Below, piece after piece: positions 27,396 through 36,417 of a stretch of DNA of 64,000 nucleotides (position 1 is the stretch's first letter; the number at the start of each line of letters is the position of its first letter). A program made the position numbers and the translations under genes. The notes beneath the pieces were generated by a model. The model had not been told where the DNA came from, did no database searches, and worked only from the letters and a program-made list of their open reading frames with translations. This DNA comes from Marinomonas maritima (GTDB lineage: Bacteria; Pseudomonadota; Gammaproteobacteria; Pseudomonadales; Marinomonadaceae), in the NCBI RefSeq assembly GCF_024435075.2, contig NZ_JAMZEG020000003.1:310001-374000 (forward strand), read 5' to 3'.

Positions 27396-29504
27396 TTACT
27401 CAGTGTAAGCGGCTTTTTCTTCTTCTGTTACGTCTTTCATAGACAATTTAATACGTCCACGCGCATCAACATCTAGAACTTTAACGATAACGTCTTGGCC
27501 TTCTGAAAGGAAATCTGTCACCGCACGGATACGCTCTTCAGCGATCTGAGAGATATGAACCAAACCATCTTTACCTGGTAAGATATTTACGAAAGCACCG
27601 AATTCAGCAAGACGAACTACTTTACCTTTGTAAAGTTTGTCCACTTCAGCTTCCGCTGTGATTTCATGAATTTTCAATAAAGCGGCATCAGAAGACGATT
27701 TATCAGCCGCATAAATGCGTACTGTACCATCATCATCAAGATCGATAGACGCACCCGTTTGTTCGGTAATAGAACGAATCATCGCACCACCTTTACCGAT
27801 AACATCACGAATTTTCTCAGGATCAATTTTGATCGTCGCCATAGATGGCGCATTTGGAGAAACTTCTGGACGAGCATAACCAATGACAACAGCCATTTCA
27901 CGTAGGATATGCTTACGCGCTTCCATTGCTTGGGTTAAAGCGATATCCATGATTTCTTCATTGATGCCTTCGATTTTAATGTCCATTTGAAGTGCTGTAA
28001 TACCTTCTTCTGTACCAGCAACTTTAAAGTCCATATCACCTAGGTGATCTTCGTCACCCAAGATGTCAGTCAATACAGCAAAACCATCGTCTTCTTTAAT
28101 AAGACCCATTGCGATACCAGCAACTGGGGCTTTAAGAGGAACACCTGCATCCATCATCGCCAACGACGCACCACAAACAGACGCCATAGAGCTTGAACCG
28201 TTTGATTCAGTGATCTCAGAAACGATACGAATTGTGTATGGGAATTCGTCTTCACTTGGCAATACAGCTTGAACACCACGACGAGCTAAACGACCGTGAC
28301 CAATCTCACGACGACCAACACCGCCCATACGACCACATTCACCAACAGAGTATGGAGGGAAGTTGTAATGAAGCATGAAGCTGTCTTTACTTTCGCCCGT
28401 CAAACCATCACTCATTTGCGCATCACGGCTTGTACCTAGAGTACAAGTCGCAATTGCTTGTGTTTCACCGCGAGTAAACAAAGCAGAACCGTGAGTTTTG
28501 CTAAGCATGCCCACTTCGACGCTGATTGGACGAACTGTTTTATTATCACGACCATCAATACGTGATTGACCATCGATAACACGACGACGAACCGTACGTT
28601 TCTCAAGTTTAGAGAAAGCGCCCGTAACGTCGGCTTCAGTAAACTCACCACCTTCAGTAACCAAAGCGGCGATAGCAGCATTACGTACTTCGCCTAATTT
28701 AGCGTAGCGCGCCATTTTCTCACTGATACCGTAGGCTTCTTCAATTTGCGCTGCATAACCTGTTGCTAAAGCGTCAGTCAAAGAAACGTTAACCGTTTCC
28801 GGCTCCCACTCCCAACGAGGTTTAGCCGATTCAGCCGCAAATTCAGTGATCGCAGTAATCGCAACTTGCATTTCTTTGTGTGCGTAAAGAACAGCACCTA
28901 ACATTTCGTCTTCAGTAAGCTCTTGTGCTTCAGACTCAACCATTAGGACCGCGTCTTTCGTACCCGCTACAACCATGTCCAACAAAGAACCGTCTAGATC
29001 AGAGTAGCTAGGATTAAGAATGTAGCCTGACTCATCATTGAAACCAACACGTGCCGCACCGATTGGGCCGTTAAATGGAATACCAGAAATAGTCAATGCA
29101 GCAGACGTTGCCAACATAGCCGCGATGTCAGCGTCTAGGTTAGTGTTAGTCGACATAACCATACAAACAACCTGAACTTCGTTCATGTAACCTTTTGGAA
29201 ACAATGGACGAATTGGACGGTCGATTAAACGAGATGTCAGTGTTTCTTTTTCTGAAGGACGACCTTCACGCTTTAAGAAACCACCTGGGATTTTACCGAC
29301 AGCGTAAGCACGCTCTTGGTAATGAACAGACAATGGGAAGAAGTCTTGGCCAGGTTTTGCTGTTTTAGCGCCAACAACAGTAGCAAGTACTTGTGCATCG
29401 CCAATAGTACATAGAACGGCGCCTGTTGCTTGACGAGCAATGCGGCCTGTTTCTAGCGTTACGGTATCGTTACCGAACTGGAAAGTTTTTGTCGTAATAC
29501 TCAC
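27396..29504 (-). CDS. pnp: Polyribonucleotide nucleotidyltransferase (PNPase)
   Basis: PNPase degrades RNA from the 3' end by phosphorolysis and is a core part of the degradosome. The 702-residue protein has two RNase PH domains separated by a helical domain. The second carries the FTRGETQAI and DILGDEDHLGDMDFKVAG active-site motifs. A KH domain (IRDVIGKGGAMIRSI) and an S1 domain (GKVVRLAEFGAFVNILPGKDGLVHISQI, here in two parts) follow. The start codon is GTG with AAGGA upstream. It lies after rpsO, with a long leader hairpin between. Confidence 0.97.
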   Translation of the reverse strand: MSITTKTFQFGNDTVTLETGRIARQATGAVLCTIGDAQVLATVVGAKTAKPGQDFFPLSVHYQERAYAVGKIPGGFLKREGRPSEKETLTSRLIDRPIRPLFPKGYMNEVQVVCMVMSTNTNLDADIAAMLATSAALTISGIPFNGPIGAARVGFNDESGYILNPSYSDLDGSLLDMVVAGTKDAVLMVESEAQELTEDEMLGAVLYAHKEMQVAITAITEFAAESAKPRWEWEPETVNVSLTDALATGYAAQIEEAYGISEKMARYAKLGEVRNAAIAALVTEGGEFTEADVTGAFSKLEKRTVRRRVIDGQSRIDGRDNKTVRPISVEVGMLSKTHGSALFTRGETQAIATCTLGTSRDAQMSDGLTGESKDSFMLHYNFPPYSVGECGRMGGVGRREIGHGRLARRGVQAVLPSEDEFPYTIRIVSEITESNGSSSMASVCGASLAMMDAGVPLKAPVAGIAMGLIKEDDGFAVLTDILGDEDHLGDMDFKVAGTEEGITALQMDIKIEGINEEIMDIALTQAMEARKHILREMAVVIGYARPEVSPNAPSMATIKIDPEKIRDVIGKGGAMIRSITEQTGASIDLDDDGTVRIYAADKSSSDAALLKIHEITAEAEVDKLYKGKVVRLAEFGAFVNILPGKDGLVHISQIAEERIRAVTDFLSEGQDVIVKVLDVDARGRIKLSMKDVTEEEKAAYTE

Positions 29505-29534
29505 ACGTATTCCTTTTTGTTAAAAAAATTGCTT

Positions 29535-29639
29535 TCTCCCAAAGACCATCTTTTTAAGCCAGTACTCATATGCACTCTTTTATCTCGTTCATATCATTCG
29601 AGAAAAACACATATGAAGTACAGGCTGTCCCTTGGGAGA
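29535..29639 (-). ncRNA. Extended stem-loop in the pnp leader, probable RNase III/PNPase autoregulation site
   Basis: The two ends pair as TCTCCCAA (29535-29542) with TTGGGAGA (29632-29639). An inner arm pairs GCC-A-GTACT-CATATG (29558-29572) with 29610-29625, with one bulge and one mismatch. A small apical stem TCTCG/CGAGA lies at 29583-29603. In E. coli, pnp is autoregulated through RNase III cleavage of a long leader stem-loop at this position. The structure is seen by eye; the function is inferred from position. Confidence 0.65.
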
Positions 29640-29648
29640 CCAATTAAA

Positions 29649-29676
29649 AAAGGGCCATAATAATTTATGGCCCTTT
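29649..29676 (-). terminator. Intrinsic terminator after rpsO
   Basis: The 11-bp stem AAAGGGCCATA/TATGGCCCTTT has a 6-base loop and a T-run in the leftward direction. It attenuates readthrough into pnp, as known for rpsO-pnp in E. coli. Confidence 0.9.
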
Positions 29677-29683
29677 CTCAGTC

Positions 29684-29953
29684 TTAGCGACGCAGACCTA
29701 GTTTTTTGATCAAACCAGTGTAACGCGCTGCATCTTTACGCTTAAGGTAATCCAACAATTTACGACGTTGGTTTACCATGCGGATTAGACCGCGGCGAGA
29801 ATGGTGGTCATGGATATGAGCTTTAAAGTGACCTTGTAGACCTTCGATGTTCTTAGTCAACAATGCTACTTGAACTTCAGGAGAACCAGTGTCGCCTTCC
29901 GCTACTTGAAACTCTTTAACCAATGCTGCTTTTGATTCTGCAGTTAATGCCAT
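29684..29953 (-). CDS. rpsO: 30S ribosomal protein S15
   Basis: The 89-residue protein is uS15: MALTAESKAALVKEFQ, then GDTGSPEVQVALLT, HIHDHHSRRGLIRMVNQRRKLLDYLK and a basic C-terminus. The ATG at 29953 is chosen because the protein then has the normal length; a five-residue upstream extension is not needed. S15 binds the 16S central domain and in E. coli represses its own translation. It lies between truB and pnp. Confidence 0.98.
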   Translation of the reverse strand: MALTAESKAALVKEFQVAEGDTGSPEVQVALLTKNIEGLQGHFKAHIHDHHSRRGLIRMVNQRRKLLDYLKRKDAARYTGLIKKLGLRR

Positions 29954-30039
29954 AATCTTTATCTCCAAATTAATATGCTATTTAAAAGTAAAGGATAGCC
30001 GAGCATATTTTCAGTTATCCTAGGCGAGCAAGTCTAACA

Positions 30040-30969
30040 TTAATTATTAGCTAACTCACTGGTATTTACGAGTCTATGCGGCCTAATAATAGTATCTTTT
30101 AATACTCCTAAGCCTAAAAAACGCTGCGTATTATGATCGTAGAGTCTAACCAAGCTTCCGTCGTCAAATGACGTAAGATTAGAGACACTTCGACCAAACA
30201 ACATTTCTCTTGTGTCTTCAGCAAGCAGTTCTACTCTATTCAAATGTTCAACAGCAGTATCCATTGTCATTAAATAGGTGTCTAGCTCCGTCTCGCCTTG
30301 TTCAGCAATGCGTTCAAACTCTTCCAGTGACAACATACCATCTGGAGAATAACCCGCCGTTGAAACACGATGCAAAGAATGCAAATGAGCCCCACAACCA
30401 AGCGCTTCACCAATGTCTTCACCAATGGTTCGAATATAAGTGCCCTTGGTACATTGAATATCCAACGTGAGCGTGTCTTCCGTTCTAGACAAGAGAGTCA
30501 GATTAGCAATAGTAACACGGCGGCGCTTTCTCTCTATAACAATGCCTTGGCGAGCATATTCATACAGAGGCTTACCTTCATGCTTTAAAGCAGAATACAT
30601 AGGAGGAATTTGCTCTATCTCACCTCGAAAACAATCCAATACTAGCTCAAGCTGTGCATCAGTTAGCGTTGGAATCGCCTCGTCACTCAGTATCTCACCC
30701 TCACGGTCTCCCGTAGTGGTTCTTTTCCCTAACTGAATACAAGTGATATAACGCTTATCTGCATCCAATAGGAATTGCGAAAACTTGGTCGCTTCACCCA
30801 AACACAATGGCAACATACCGGTTGCTAAAGGGTCAAGCGCTCCGGTGTGTCCCGCCTTTTCTGCACGATAAAGGCGGCGCACACGCTGTAACGCTTGGTT
30901 CGAGCTCAAACCGATGGGCTTATTCAGTAGAACAATACCGTCTACTGAACGCCATTTTGTCTTAGACAT
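30040..30969 (-). CDS. truB: tRNA pseudouridine(55) synthase
   Basis: TruB makes pseudouridine 55 in the T-loop of nearly all tRNAs. The 309-residue protein has GIVLLNKPIGLSSNQAL, the catalytic aspartate in HTGALDPLATGML, and GTYIRTIGEDIG, followed by a C-terminal PUA-like domain. It is nine bases after rbfA and before rpsO. Confidence 0.96.
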   Translation of the reverse strand: MSKTKWRSVDGIVLLNKPIGLSSNQALQRVRRLYRAEKAGHTGALDPLATGMLPLCLGEATKFSQFLLDADKRYITCIQLGKRTTTGDREGEILSDEAIPTLTDAQLELVLDCFRGEIEQIPPMYSALKHEGKPLYEYARQGIVIERKRRRVTIANLTLLSRTEDTLTLDIQCTKGTYIRTIGEDIGEALGCGAHLHSLHRVSTAGYSPDGMLSLEEFERIAEQGETELDTYLMTMDTAVEHLNRVELLAEDTREMLFGRSVSNLTSFDDGSLVRLYDHNTQRFLGLGVLKDTIIRPHRLVNTSELANN

Positions 30970-30978
30970 ACGAACTCA

Positions 30979-31368
30979 TTACTCGTCTTCGTTACCGGTT
31001 TTTGTCTCATCATCACGAATTGCTTCGTCGATAAGAGCAGACATTCGCGAACCATTGACCACACTCTGGTCATAATGAAAACGTAAATGTGGCATAACAC
31101 GAAGCTTTACTTCTTTAGCCAAACGACGACGCAAAAAGCCTTTTGCACTGTCTAGTGCAGCCTGATTTTCCGCCAAAACTTCTGGCTGATCATCTTTACC
31201 GAGCACGGTGTAATAAATGTCCGCATAACCTAAATCTTTTGCAACACGCACTTCGTTGACAGTAACCAACCCCAATCGGGGATCCTTTACTTCAAACTGG
31301 ATCAAGGACGCCAGCTCCTTTTGGAGCTGGTCACCAATCCGACTAGTACGACTAAATTCGCCTGCCAT
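30979..31368 (-). CDS. rbfA: 30S ribosome-binding factor A
   Basis: RbfA is a KH-fold factor needed for late 16S processing and cold growth. The 129-residue protein shows the family pattern REFSRTSRI-like N-terminus (AGEFSRTSRIGDQLQKELASLI), KDPRLGLVTVNEVRV and LRFHYDQSVVNGSRM. It is 11 bases after infB. Confidence 0.95.
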   Translation of the reverse strand: MAGEFSRTSRIGDQLQKELASLIQFEVKDPRLGLVTVNEVRVAKDLGYADIYYTVLGKDDQPEVLAENQAALDSAKGFLRRRLAKEVKLRVMPHLRFHYDQSVVNGSRMSALIDEAIRDDETKTGNEDE

Positions 31369-31379
31369 GATTTTTCCTA

Positions 31380-33944
31380 TTAAAGCGTACGCGCAACTTC
31401 GACGGTTTCAAAAACCTCGATCTTATCGCCTACTTTGACATCGTTGTAGTTTTTCACACCGATACCACATTCCATACCGCGGCTAACTTCATTCACGACG
31501 TCTTTAAAGCGACGAAGAGACTCAAGTTCACCTTCATAAATAACCACATCGTCACGTAGAACACGAATCTGCTTATTACGGAATACCGTACCTTCGACAA
31601 CCATACAGCCGGCAATCAAACCAAACTTAGGCGAACGGAATACATCACGAACTTCGGCAGTACCTTTAATATCTTCACGTAGGTCTGGAGACAACATGCC
31701 TGACAACGCAGACTTAACATCATCAATGATGTTATAGATAATGCTGTAGTAACGAAGATCAATGCTCTCACGTTCGATAAACTGCTTAGCAGAGTTATCA
31801 GCACGAACATTAAAACCAAAGATAACGGCATCAGAAGCAAGTGCTAATGTTGCGTCGGTTTCAGTGATACCACCTACGCCGCTAGACACAACATTCACTT
31901 TCACTTCGTCTGTATTCATGTCAGTCAATGACTTAATCAAAGCCTCAAGAGAACCACGAACATCCGCTTTTAAAACTACGTTCAAAGTACGAACTTCGTC
32001 TTTGCCCATTTCAGAGAACAAATTCTCTAATTTAGCAGAATGCTGACGAGCAAAACGCACTTCGCGATATTTTCCTTGGCGGAAATTAGCAACTTCGCGT
32101 GCTTTACGCTCATCTGAAACAACGATGAATTCTTCACCCGCTTCAGGCGTGCCATCAAGACCTAAGATTTCAACAGGAATAGATGGTCCGGCCTCGTCAA
32201 TTGATTTGCCATTTTCATCTAACAAGGCACGAACACGGCCCATTTGTAGACCAGCAAGAACAATATCGCCTTTACGTAAAGTACCATTCTGAACCAACAC
32301 AGTAGCAACGGAACCACGTCCACGGTCAAGGCGAGATTCAACAACCACACCTTTGCCTGGAGAGCTAGGAACAGCGGTTAACTCAAGCACTTCAGACTGT
32401 AGTAGAACCGCTTCTAAAAGCGCTTCAATACCTTCACCAGACTTCGCAGAAACGCCAACAAACTGAACATCACCGCCCCATTCTTCCGGAACAACTTCTT
32501 GTGCGACTAATTCGTTTTTAACACGATCAAGGTCAGCACCTTCTTTGTCTATCTTAGTGATAGCGACAACCATTGGTACGCCAGCAGCACGTGAATGCTG
32601 AATAGCTTCAATCGTTTGTGGCATTACACCATCGTCGGCAGCACAAACAAGGATAACAATATCCGTTGCTTTAGCACCACGAGCACGCATAGAAGTAAAT
32701 GCAGCGTGTCCAGGTGTGTCTAAAAAGCTCACCATGCCATGTGGAGTTTCAACATGGTACGCACCGATATGCTGTGTAATACCACCTGATTCACCCGCCG
32801 CAACTCGTGTTGTACGGATATAATCAAGCAACGATGTTTTACCATGGTCTACATGACCCATAACCGTTACAACAGGGGCACGTTTAATCGCTTCACCCTC
32901 GTAATCAATCGCGCCAATCATATCGTTTTCGACCGCATTTTCGTCGATGAGTCTAACGGTATGACCCATTTCCTCGACAACTAGAGTTGCTGTTTCACGA
33001 TCAATTGTTTGGTTAATAGTCGCCATTGCGCCCATTTTAAACATGATTTTAATAACTTCTGCGCCTTTCACTGCCATTTTTTCAGCAAGATCAGCAACAG
33101 TGATACTTTCTGGCAATGCCACTTCGTGAATCATTTTAGCAGTAGGCTTTTGGAAACCATGTTCTTGTTTAGACGGTTTTTTACCTTTACGACCCAACTT
33201 ACCACGACGAGAAAACTCATCATCGCCATTTACATTAACGCGAGAGGTGCGTTTGTTTTCTGGGTTATTACGACCACGAGGCTTTTCTTTATCTTTATCG
33301 TTGTCATGTCTAACTGGCCCTTTTTTACCTTTAGGCGCCGCCGCTGGTTTCTTATTTTCCATCGCTGGCTGAGACACTTTTTTGGCTGCTTTTGGCTGCT
33401 TAGGTGATTCCACGGGTTCTGCCGCTCCTGTACCGGAGACATTCTGCTCCGTATCATTTACCGCGCCAGCTTTTGCTGCGACTGTACTTGCAACTGCTTC
33501 TTGACGCGCTTTTTCTTCAGCCTCAGCCTGAGCCTTGACTGCCTTCTCTTTTTCTAGCTTACGCTCTTCTTCTAAACGCGCTTCTTCTGCAGCCTGCTCT
33601 TCTACAAGACGTTTGGCAAGCAGCTCTTCCTGCTTTTGAGCCTCTTCATCAACGTCATCGCGTTTTACATAAGTACGCTTTTTTTTCACAGCAACATTTA
33701 CTGCTTTCCCGCCGTCACGAGACAACGTACTTGTTGTTTTACGTTGTAGAGTAATACGCTGGCTGCTATCACTTTCTTCACCATGTTGACGTTTCAAAAA
33801 ATTCAACAAGGTTTGCTTTTCAACTTCAGAGACTTCTTGGCTTGCACTCGTTTGAGGAAGCCCAGCGTCTTTCATCTGAGTTAGTAGCTTATCGACTGGC
33901 GTATTTACCAACTCGGATAGTATCTTTACGGTTTGAACTGTCAT
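31380..33944 (-). CDS. infB: Translation initiation factor IF-2
   Basis: IF-2 is the GTPase that brings fMet-tRNA to the 30S subunit. The 854-residue protein begins with an IF2 N-terminal domain. A long charged, Lys/Glu/Ala-rich region and a basic linker run to about residue 270. The GTPase domain has G1 GHVDHGKTS, G3 DTPGHAAF and G4 TKID. Domains II-IV complete the protein. Internal starts that would give shorter IF-2 isoforms were not resolved. It is 26 bases after nusA. Confidence 0.97.
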   Translation of the reverse strand: MTVQTVKILSELVNTPVDKLLTQMKDAGLPQTSASQEVSEVEKQTLLNFLKRQHGEESDSSQRITLQRKTTSTLSRDGGKAVNVAVKKKRTYVKRDDVDEEAQKQEELLAKRLVEEQAAEEARLEEERKLEKEKAVKAQAEAEEKARQEAVASTVAAKAGAVNDTEQNVSGTGAAEPVESPKQPKAAKKVSQPAMENKKPAAAPKGKKGPVRHDNDKDKEKPRGRNNPENKRTSRVNVNGDDEFSRRGKLGRKGKKPSKQEHGFQKPTAKMIHEVALPESITVADLAEKMAVKGAEVIKIMFKMGAMATINQTIDRETATLVVEEMGHTVRLIDENAVENDMIGAIDYEGEAIKRAPVVTVMGHVDHGKTSLLDYIRTTRVAAGESGGITQHIGAYHVETPHGMVSFLDTPGHAAFTSMRARGAKATDIVILVCAADDGVMPQTIEAIQHSRAAGVPMVVAITKIDKEGADLDRVKNELVAQEVVPEEWGGDVQFVGVSAKSGEGIEALLEAVLLQSEVLELTAVPSSPGKGVVVESRLDRGRGSVATVLVQNGTLRKGDIVLAGLQMGRVRALLDENGKSIDEAGPSIPVEILGLDGTPEAGEEFIVVSDERKAREVANFRQGKYREVRFARQHSAKLENLFSEMGKDEVRTLNVVLKADVRGSLEALIKSLTDMNTDEVKVNVVSSGVGGITETDATLALASDAVIFGFNVRADNSAKQFIERESIDLRYYSIIYNIIDDVKSALSGMLSPDLREDIKGTAEVRDVFRSPKFGLIAGCMVVEGTVFRNKQIRVLRDDVVIYEGELESLRRFKDVVNEVSRGMECGIGVKNYNDVKVGDKIEVFETVEVARTL

Positions 33945-33970
33945 TAAGTTCCCCCTTATGTACTCAGATT

Positions 33971-35461
33971 TTATTCAGATTCAGCAAACCAAGGTGCACG
34001 AGCCGTCAAAATAAGACTGGCCGCACGCGCTTCTGTCATGCCTTCAACATCAAGCAACTCATCAACTGATTGTTCAGCCAAATCTTCCATAGTAACCACC
34101 CCTATAGAAGCAAGCACCAAAGCAAGATGATTATCCATTCCTTCCATTGCTAATAAATCAGCAGCAGGCTTGGCACCGTCTAATTGCTCTTCCGCTTGAA
34201 GCGCTTGATTTAACAAGGCCTCTTTTGCTCGTGAACGCAGCTCGTTTACTAAATCCTCATCAAATCCGTCAATGTCTAACATCTCTTCCATTGGGATATA
34301 AGCGACTTCTTCGAGAGAGGAAAACCCCTCATCAACCATTTGAATGGCTAAATCATCGTCAATGTCTAACCCAGTAACAAAGATATCAATCAGTTTTTGT
34401 GATTCTTCTTGTTGCTTAGCTTCAGCGTCTTCGCTAGTCATTACATTTAAAGACCAACCGGTAAGCGTAGAAGCCAAACGAACGTTCTGGCCGTTACGGC
34501 CAATTGCTTGAGCTAGATTATCGCTCTTAACTGCAACATCCATAGAATGCGCATCTTCGTCTATGACGATAGAATCCACTTCCGCAGGCGACATGGCATT
34601 AATAACCAATTGAGCTGGATTATCATCCCAAAGCACGATATCTACGCGTTCGCCATTCATCTCATTAGAAACCGCCTGAACTCGGGCGCCGCGCATACCA
34701 ACACACGCACCAATCGGGTCAATACGACGGTCATTTGTCTTGACTGCAATTTTTGCACGAAGACCTGGATCTCGTGATGCGCTTCGAATTTCAATTATTT
34801 CTTCAGCGATTTCCGGCACTTCAAGGCGGAATAACTCAATCATGAACGTAGGTGAGTTACGAGAAAGAATCAATTGCGCACCGCGGCTGTCTTCACGAAT
34901 TTCAAGTAACAAAGCACGAATTCGATCATTCATTCGGAAGCTTTCACGCCCAATTAACTGATCTTTAGGTAATGACGCTTCTGCATTTTCACCAAGATCT
35001 ACAATCAAGCTATCACGGGTCACTTTCTTCACTTGACCGTGAACAAGTTTGCCCACCTTCTCAGTATACAAAGCCACCATTTTAGCGCGCTCAGCTTCAC
35101 GTACTTTTTGCACGATAACTTGTTTTGCTGTTTGCGCAGCAATGCGGCCAAATATTTCAGACTCCACTTCTTCTTCGTAAATCCCGCCAATATCAATGCC
35201 GAGATTTTGTTCTTCAGAATCGTCTATCGTTAATTCTGAAGCTGGAGTGGAGTAATCTTCGTCTGCGACAATATTCCACTGACGGTAGGTTTTATAGTCG
35301 CCTGTACGCTGATCAATAGAGACGCGAATTAATGCATCTTCTTCAAAACGGCGTTTGGCAGCACTAGCTAAAGCAATTTCAACGGCTTCGAAAATAACTT
35401 GTTTCGGAACATCTTTCTCGTTGGAAACGGCTTCGACTACCAAAAGAATTTCTTTGCTCAT
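33971..35461 (-). CDS. nusA: Transcription termination/antitermination factor NusA
   Basis: NusA binds RNA polymerase and nascent RNA and affects pausing, termination and antitermination. The 496-residue protein has the RNAP-binding N-terminal domain and an S1 domain (GQVKKVTRDSLIVDLGENAEASLP). Two KH domains follow, with GACVGMRGARVQAV and AIGRNGQNVRLA. The two C-terminal acidic repeats (SLEEVAYIPMEEMLDIDGFDE-type, split here) are those of proteobacterial NusA. It is 28 bases after rimP. Confidence 0.97.
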   Translation of the reverse strand: MSKEILLVVEAVSNEKDVPKQVIFEAVEIALASAAKRRFEEDALIRVSIDQRTGDYKTYRQWNIVADEDYSTPASELTIDDSEEQNLGIDIGGIYEEEVESEIFGRIAAQTAKQVIVQKVREAERAKMVALYTEKVGKLVHGQVKKVTRDSLIVDLGENAEASLPKDQLIGRESFRMNDRIRALLLEIREDSRGAQLILSRNSPTFMIELFRLEVPEIAEEIIEIRSASRDPGLRAKIAVKTNDRRIDPIGACVGMRGARVQAVSNEMNGERVDIVLWDDNPAQLVINAMSPAEVDSIVIDEDAHSMDVAVKSDNLAQAIGRNGQNVRLASTLTGWSLNVMTSEDAEAKQQEESQKLIDIFVTGLDIDDDLAIQMVDEGFSSLEEVAYIPMEEMLDIDGFDEDLVNELRSRAKEALLNQALQAEEQLDGAKPAADLLAMEGMDNHLALVLASIGVVTMEDLAEQSVDELLDVEGMTEARAASLILTARAPWFAESE

Positions 35462-35489
35462 CCTTTTAGCCTCTCTTCAAGGTTAATAT

Positions 35490-35951
35490 TTAAAATTGTG
35501 GAACAACATTTGCCTTATCGATTAAATCAATCGGCAACAAGTATTCTTCTTGATCTACACGAATAACAATATCTTCGCTTTCGATCCCCATTAGTTGCCC
35601 TTTAAATTTACGGCGGCCATCAAAAGGCACACGTAAACGTAAAGCGACAATAGAACCGATATACGCTTGATACTGAGCCAAACTAAATAAAGGCCGATCT
35701 AAACCTGGTGATGACACTTCTAGGTTGTATTCCCCTGTAATTGGGTCCTCAACATCTAGAATAGAACTAACTTGACGACTGACTCGGGCGCAATCTTCTA
35801 CATCAATTCCTTTTTCAGCATCTGTTTCAATAAAAATACGAAGCACAGAATCTTTACCTAAAGACAAGTATTCCATACCCCAAAACTCAAACCCTAAACC
35901 TTCAACGACCGGTCGAATTAGTTCTTCTAAAATCGTATATTTTGCTGACAA
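35490..35951 (-). CDS. rimP: Ribosome maturation factor RimP
   Basis: RimP is needed for 30S maturation. The family begins just before the ILEELIRPVVEGLGFEFWGMEY segment, so the start chosen is the TTG at 35951 with a CGGAGA ribosome binding site eight bases upstream. This gives 153 residues against 150 in E. coli. A longer in-frame extension to 36107 runs through two leader terminators and is not credible. EVSSPGLDRPL and the C-terminal Sm-like domain are present. Confidence 0.93.
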   Translation of the reverse strand: MSAKYTILEELIRPVVEGLGFEFWGMEYLSLGKDSVLRIFIETDAEKGIDVEDCARVSRQVSSILDVEDPITGEYNLEVSSPGLDRPLFSLAQYQAYIGSIVALRLRVPFDGRRKFKGQLMGIESEDIVIRVDQEEYLLPIDLIDKANVVPQF

Positions 35952-35992
35952 TCGTTTTCTCCGAAAACCAATTTTGTAGAACCCAGAAATAA

Positions 35993-36020
35993 AAAACGGG
36001 CTCAAGGCCCATTTCCGTTT
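35993..36020 (-). terminator. Second leader terminator before rimP
   Basis: Leftward, GGGC-cttga-GCCC is followed by a G and a run of six T; an outer AAACGG/CCGTTT pairing is an alternative. It lies about 40 bases before the rimP start. Confidence 0.6.
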
Positions 36021-36042
36021 ATAAACAGTAACAGTGTAGATA

Positions 36043-36065
36043 ACAAAAAACCCCATATAGGGGTT
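36043..36065 (-). terminator. First leader terminator before rimP
   Basis: Leftward, AACCCC-TATAT-GGGGTT is followed by four further T. It may end tRNA-Leu transcripts and attenuate the nusA operon. Confidence 0.7.
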
Positions 36066-36245
36066 CTCAGCACTCGACCCAATAAAAATTGAGAGAGCAT
36101 CCTTCAATAATGAAGGTCGTCAATCCTGACACTTAACACTAAGAACAAACTGGTGCGGATACCTAAAAAGGAAAACCATGAGAAAAGTTTCTATACAGAA
36201 GCTTAAAACTCGACAAACCAGATTGCCCTACATCAATATGTCGAC

Positions 36246-36274
36246 ATCATACACAAAATACAATATCAATTCAA
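36246..36274 (-). promoter_or_regulatory. Sigma-70-like promoter for the rimP-nusA-infB operon
   Basis: On the minus strand TTGAAT and TATGAT are exactly 17 bases apart. The pair starts three bases after the tRNA-Leu CCA end. Confidence 0.5.
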
Positions 36275-36277
36275 GAT

Positions 36278-36363
36278 TGGTGCGGATGGGGGGACTCGAA
36301 CCCCCACGAGCAAAGCTCACCACCCCCTCAAGGTGGCGCGTCTACCAATTCCGCCACATCCGC
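36278..36363 (-). tRNA. tRNA-Leu(GAG)
   Basis: The 86-base minus-strand gene has acceptor strands GCGGATG and CATCCGC, discriminator A and an encoded CCA. The anticodon arm is CCACC-TTGAGGG-GGTGG, giving anticodon GAG. A long variable arm (GAGCTTTGCTC) marks it as class II leucine tRNA. The T arm GGGGGTTCGAGTCCCCC is perfect. It lies between secG and the rimP operon, as in many proteobacteria. Confidence 0.96.
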
Positions 36364-36417
36364 AAAACACTTTTATCAAACAATAAAACGATTATCCAAA
36401 TACACCAAAGTCAAAGA

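Larger units (their letters stand above)
35952..36277 (-). other. Leader region between tRNA-Leu and rimP
   Basis: This 326-base region holds a sigma-70-like promoter just after the tRNA, a CCTTCA/TGAAGG hairpin (36101-36116), and two intrinsic-terminator-like hairpins before rimP. It also contains a 10-base copy of the tRNA 3' end at 36151-36160. No metY-type tRNA-fMet is present, unlike the E. coli operon. Confidence 0.6.

Noticed and set aside
35952..36107. N-terminal extension of RimP
   Set aside because: It crosses two terminator hairpins and a TTG start with a good ribosome binding site lies exactly where the family begins.
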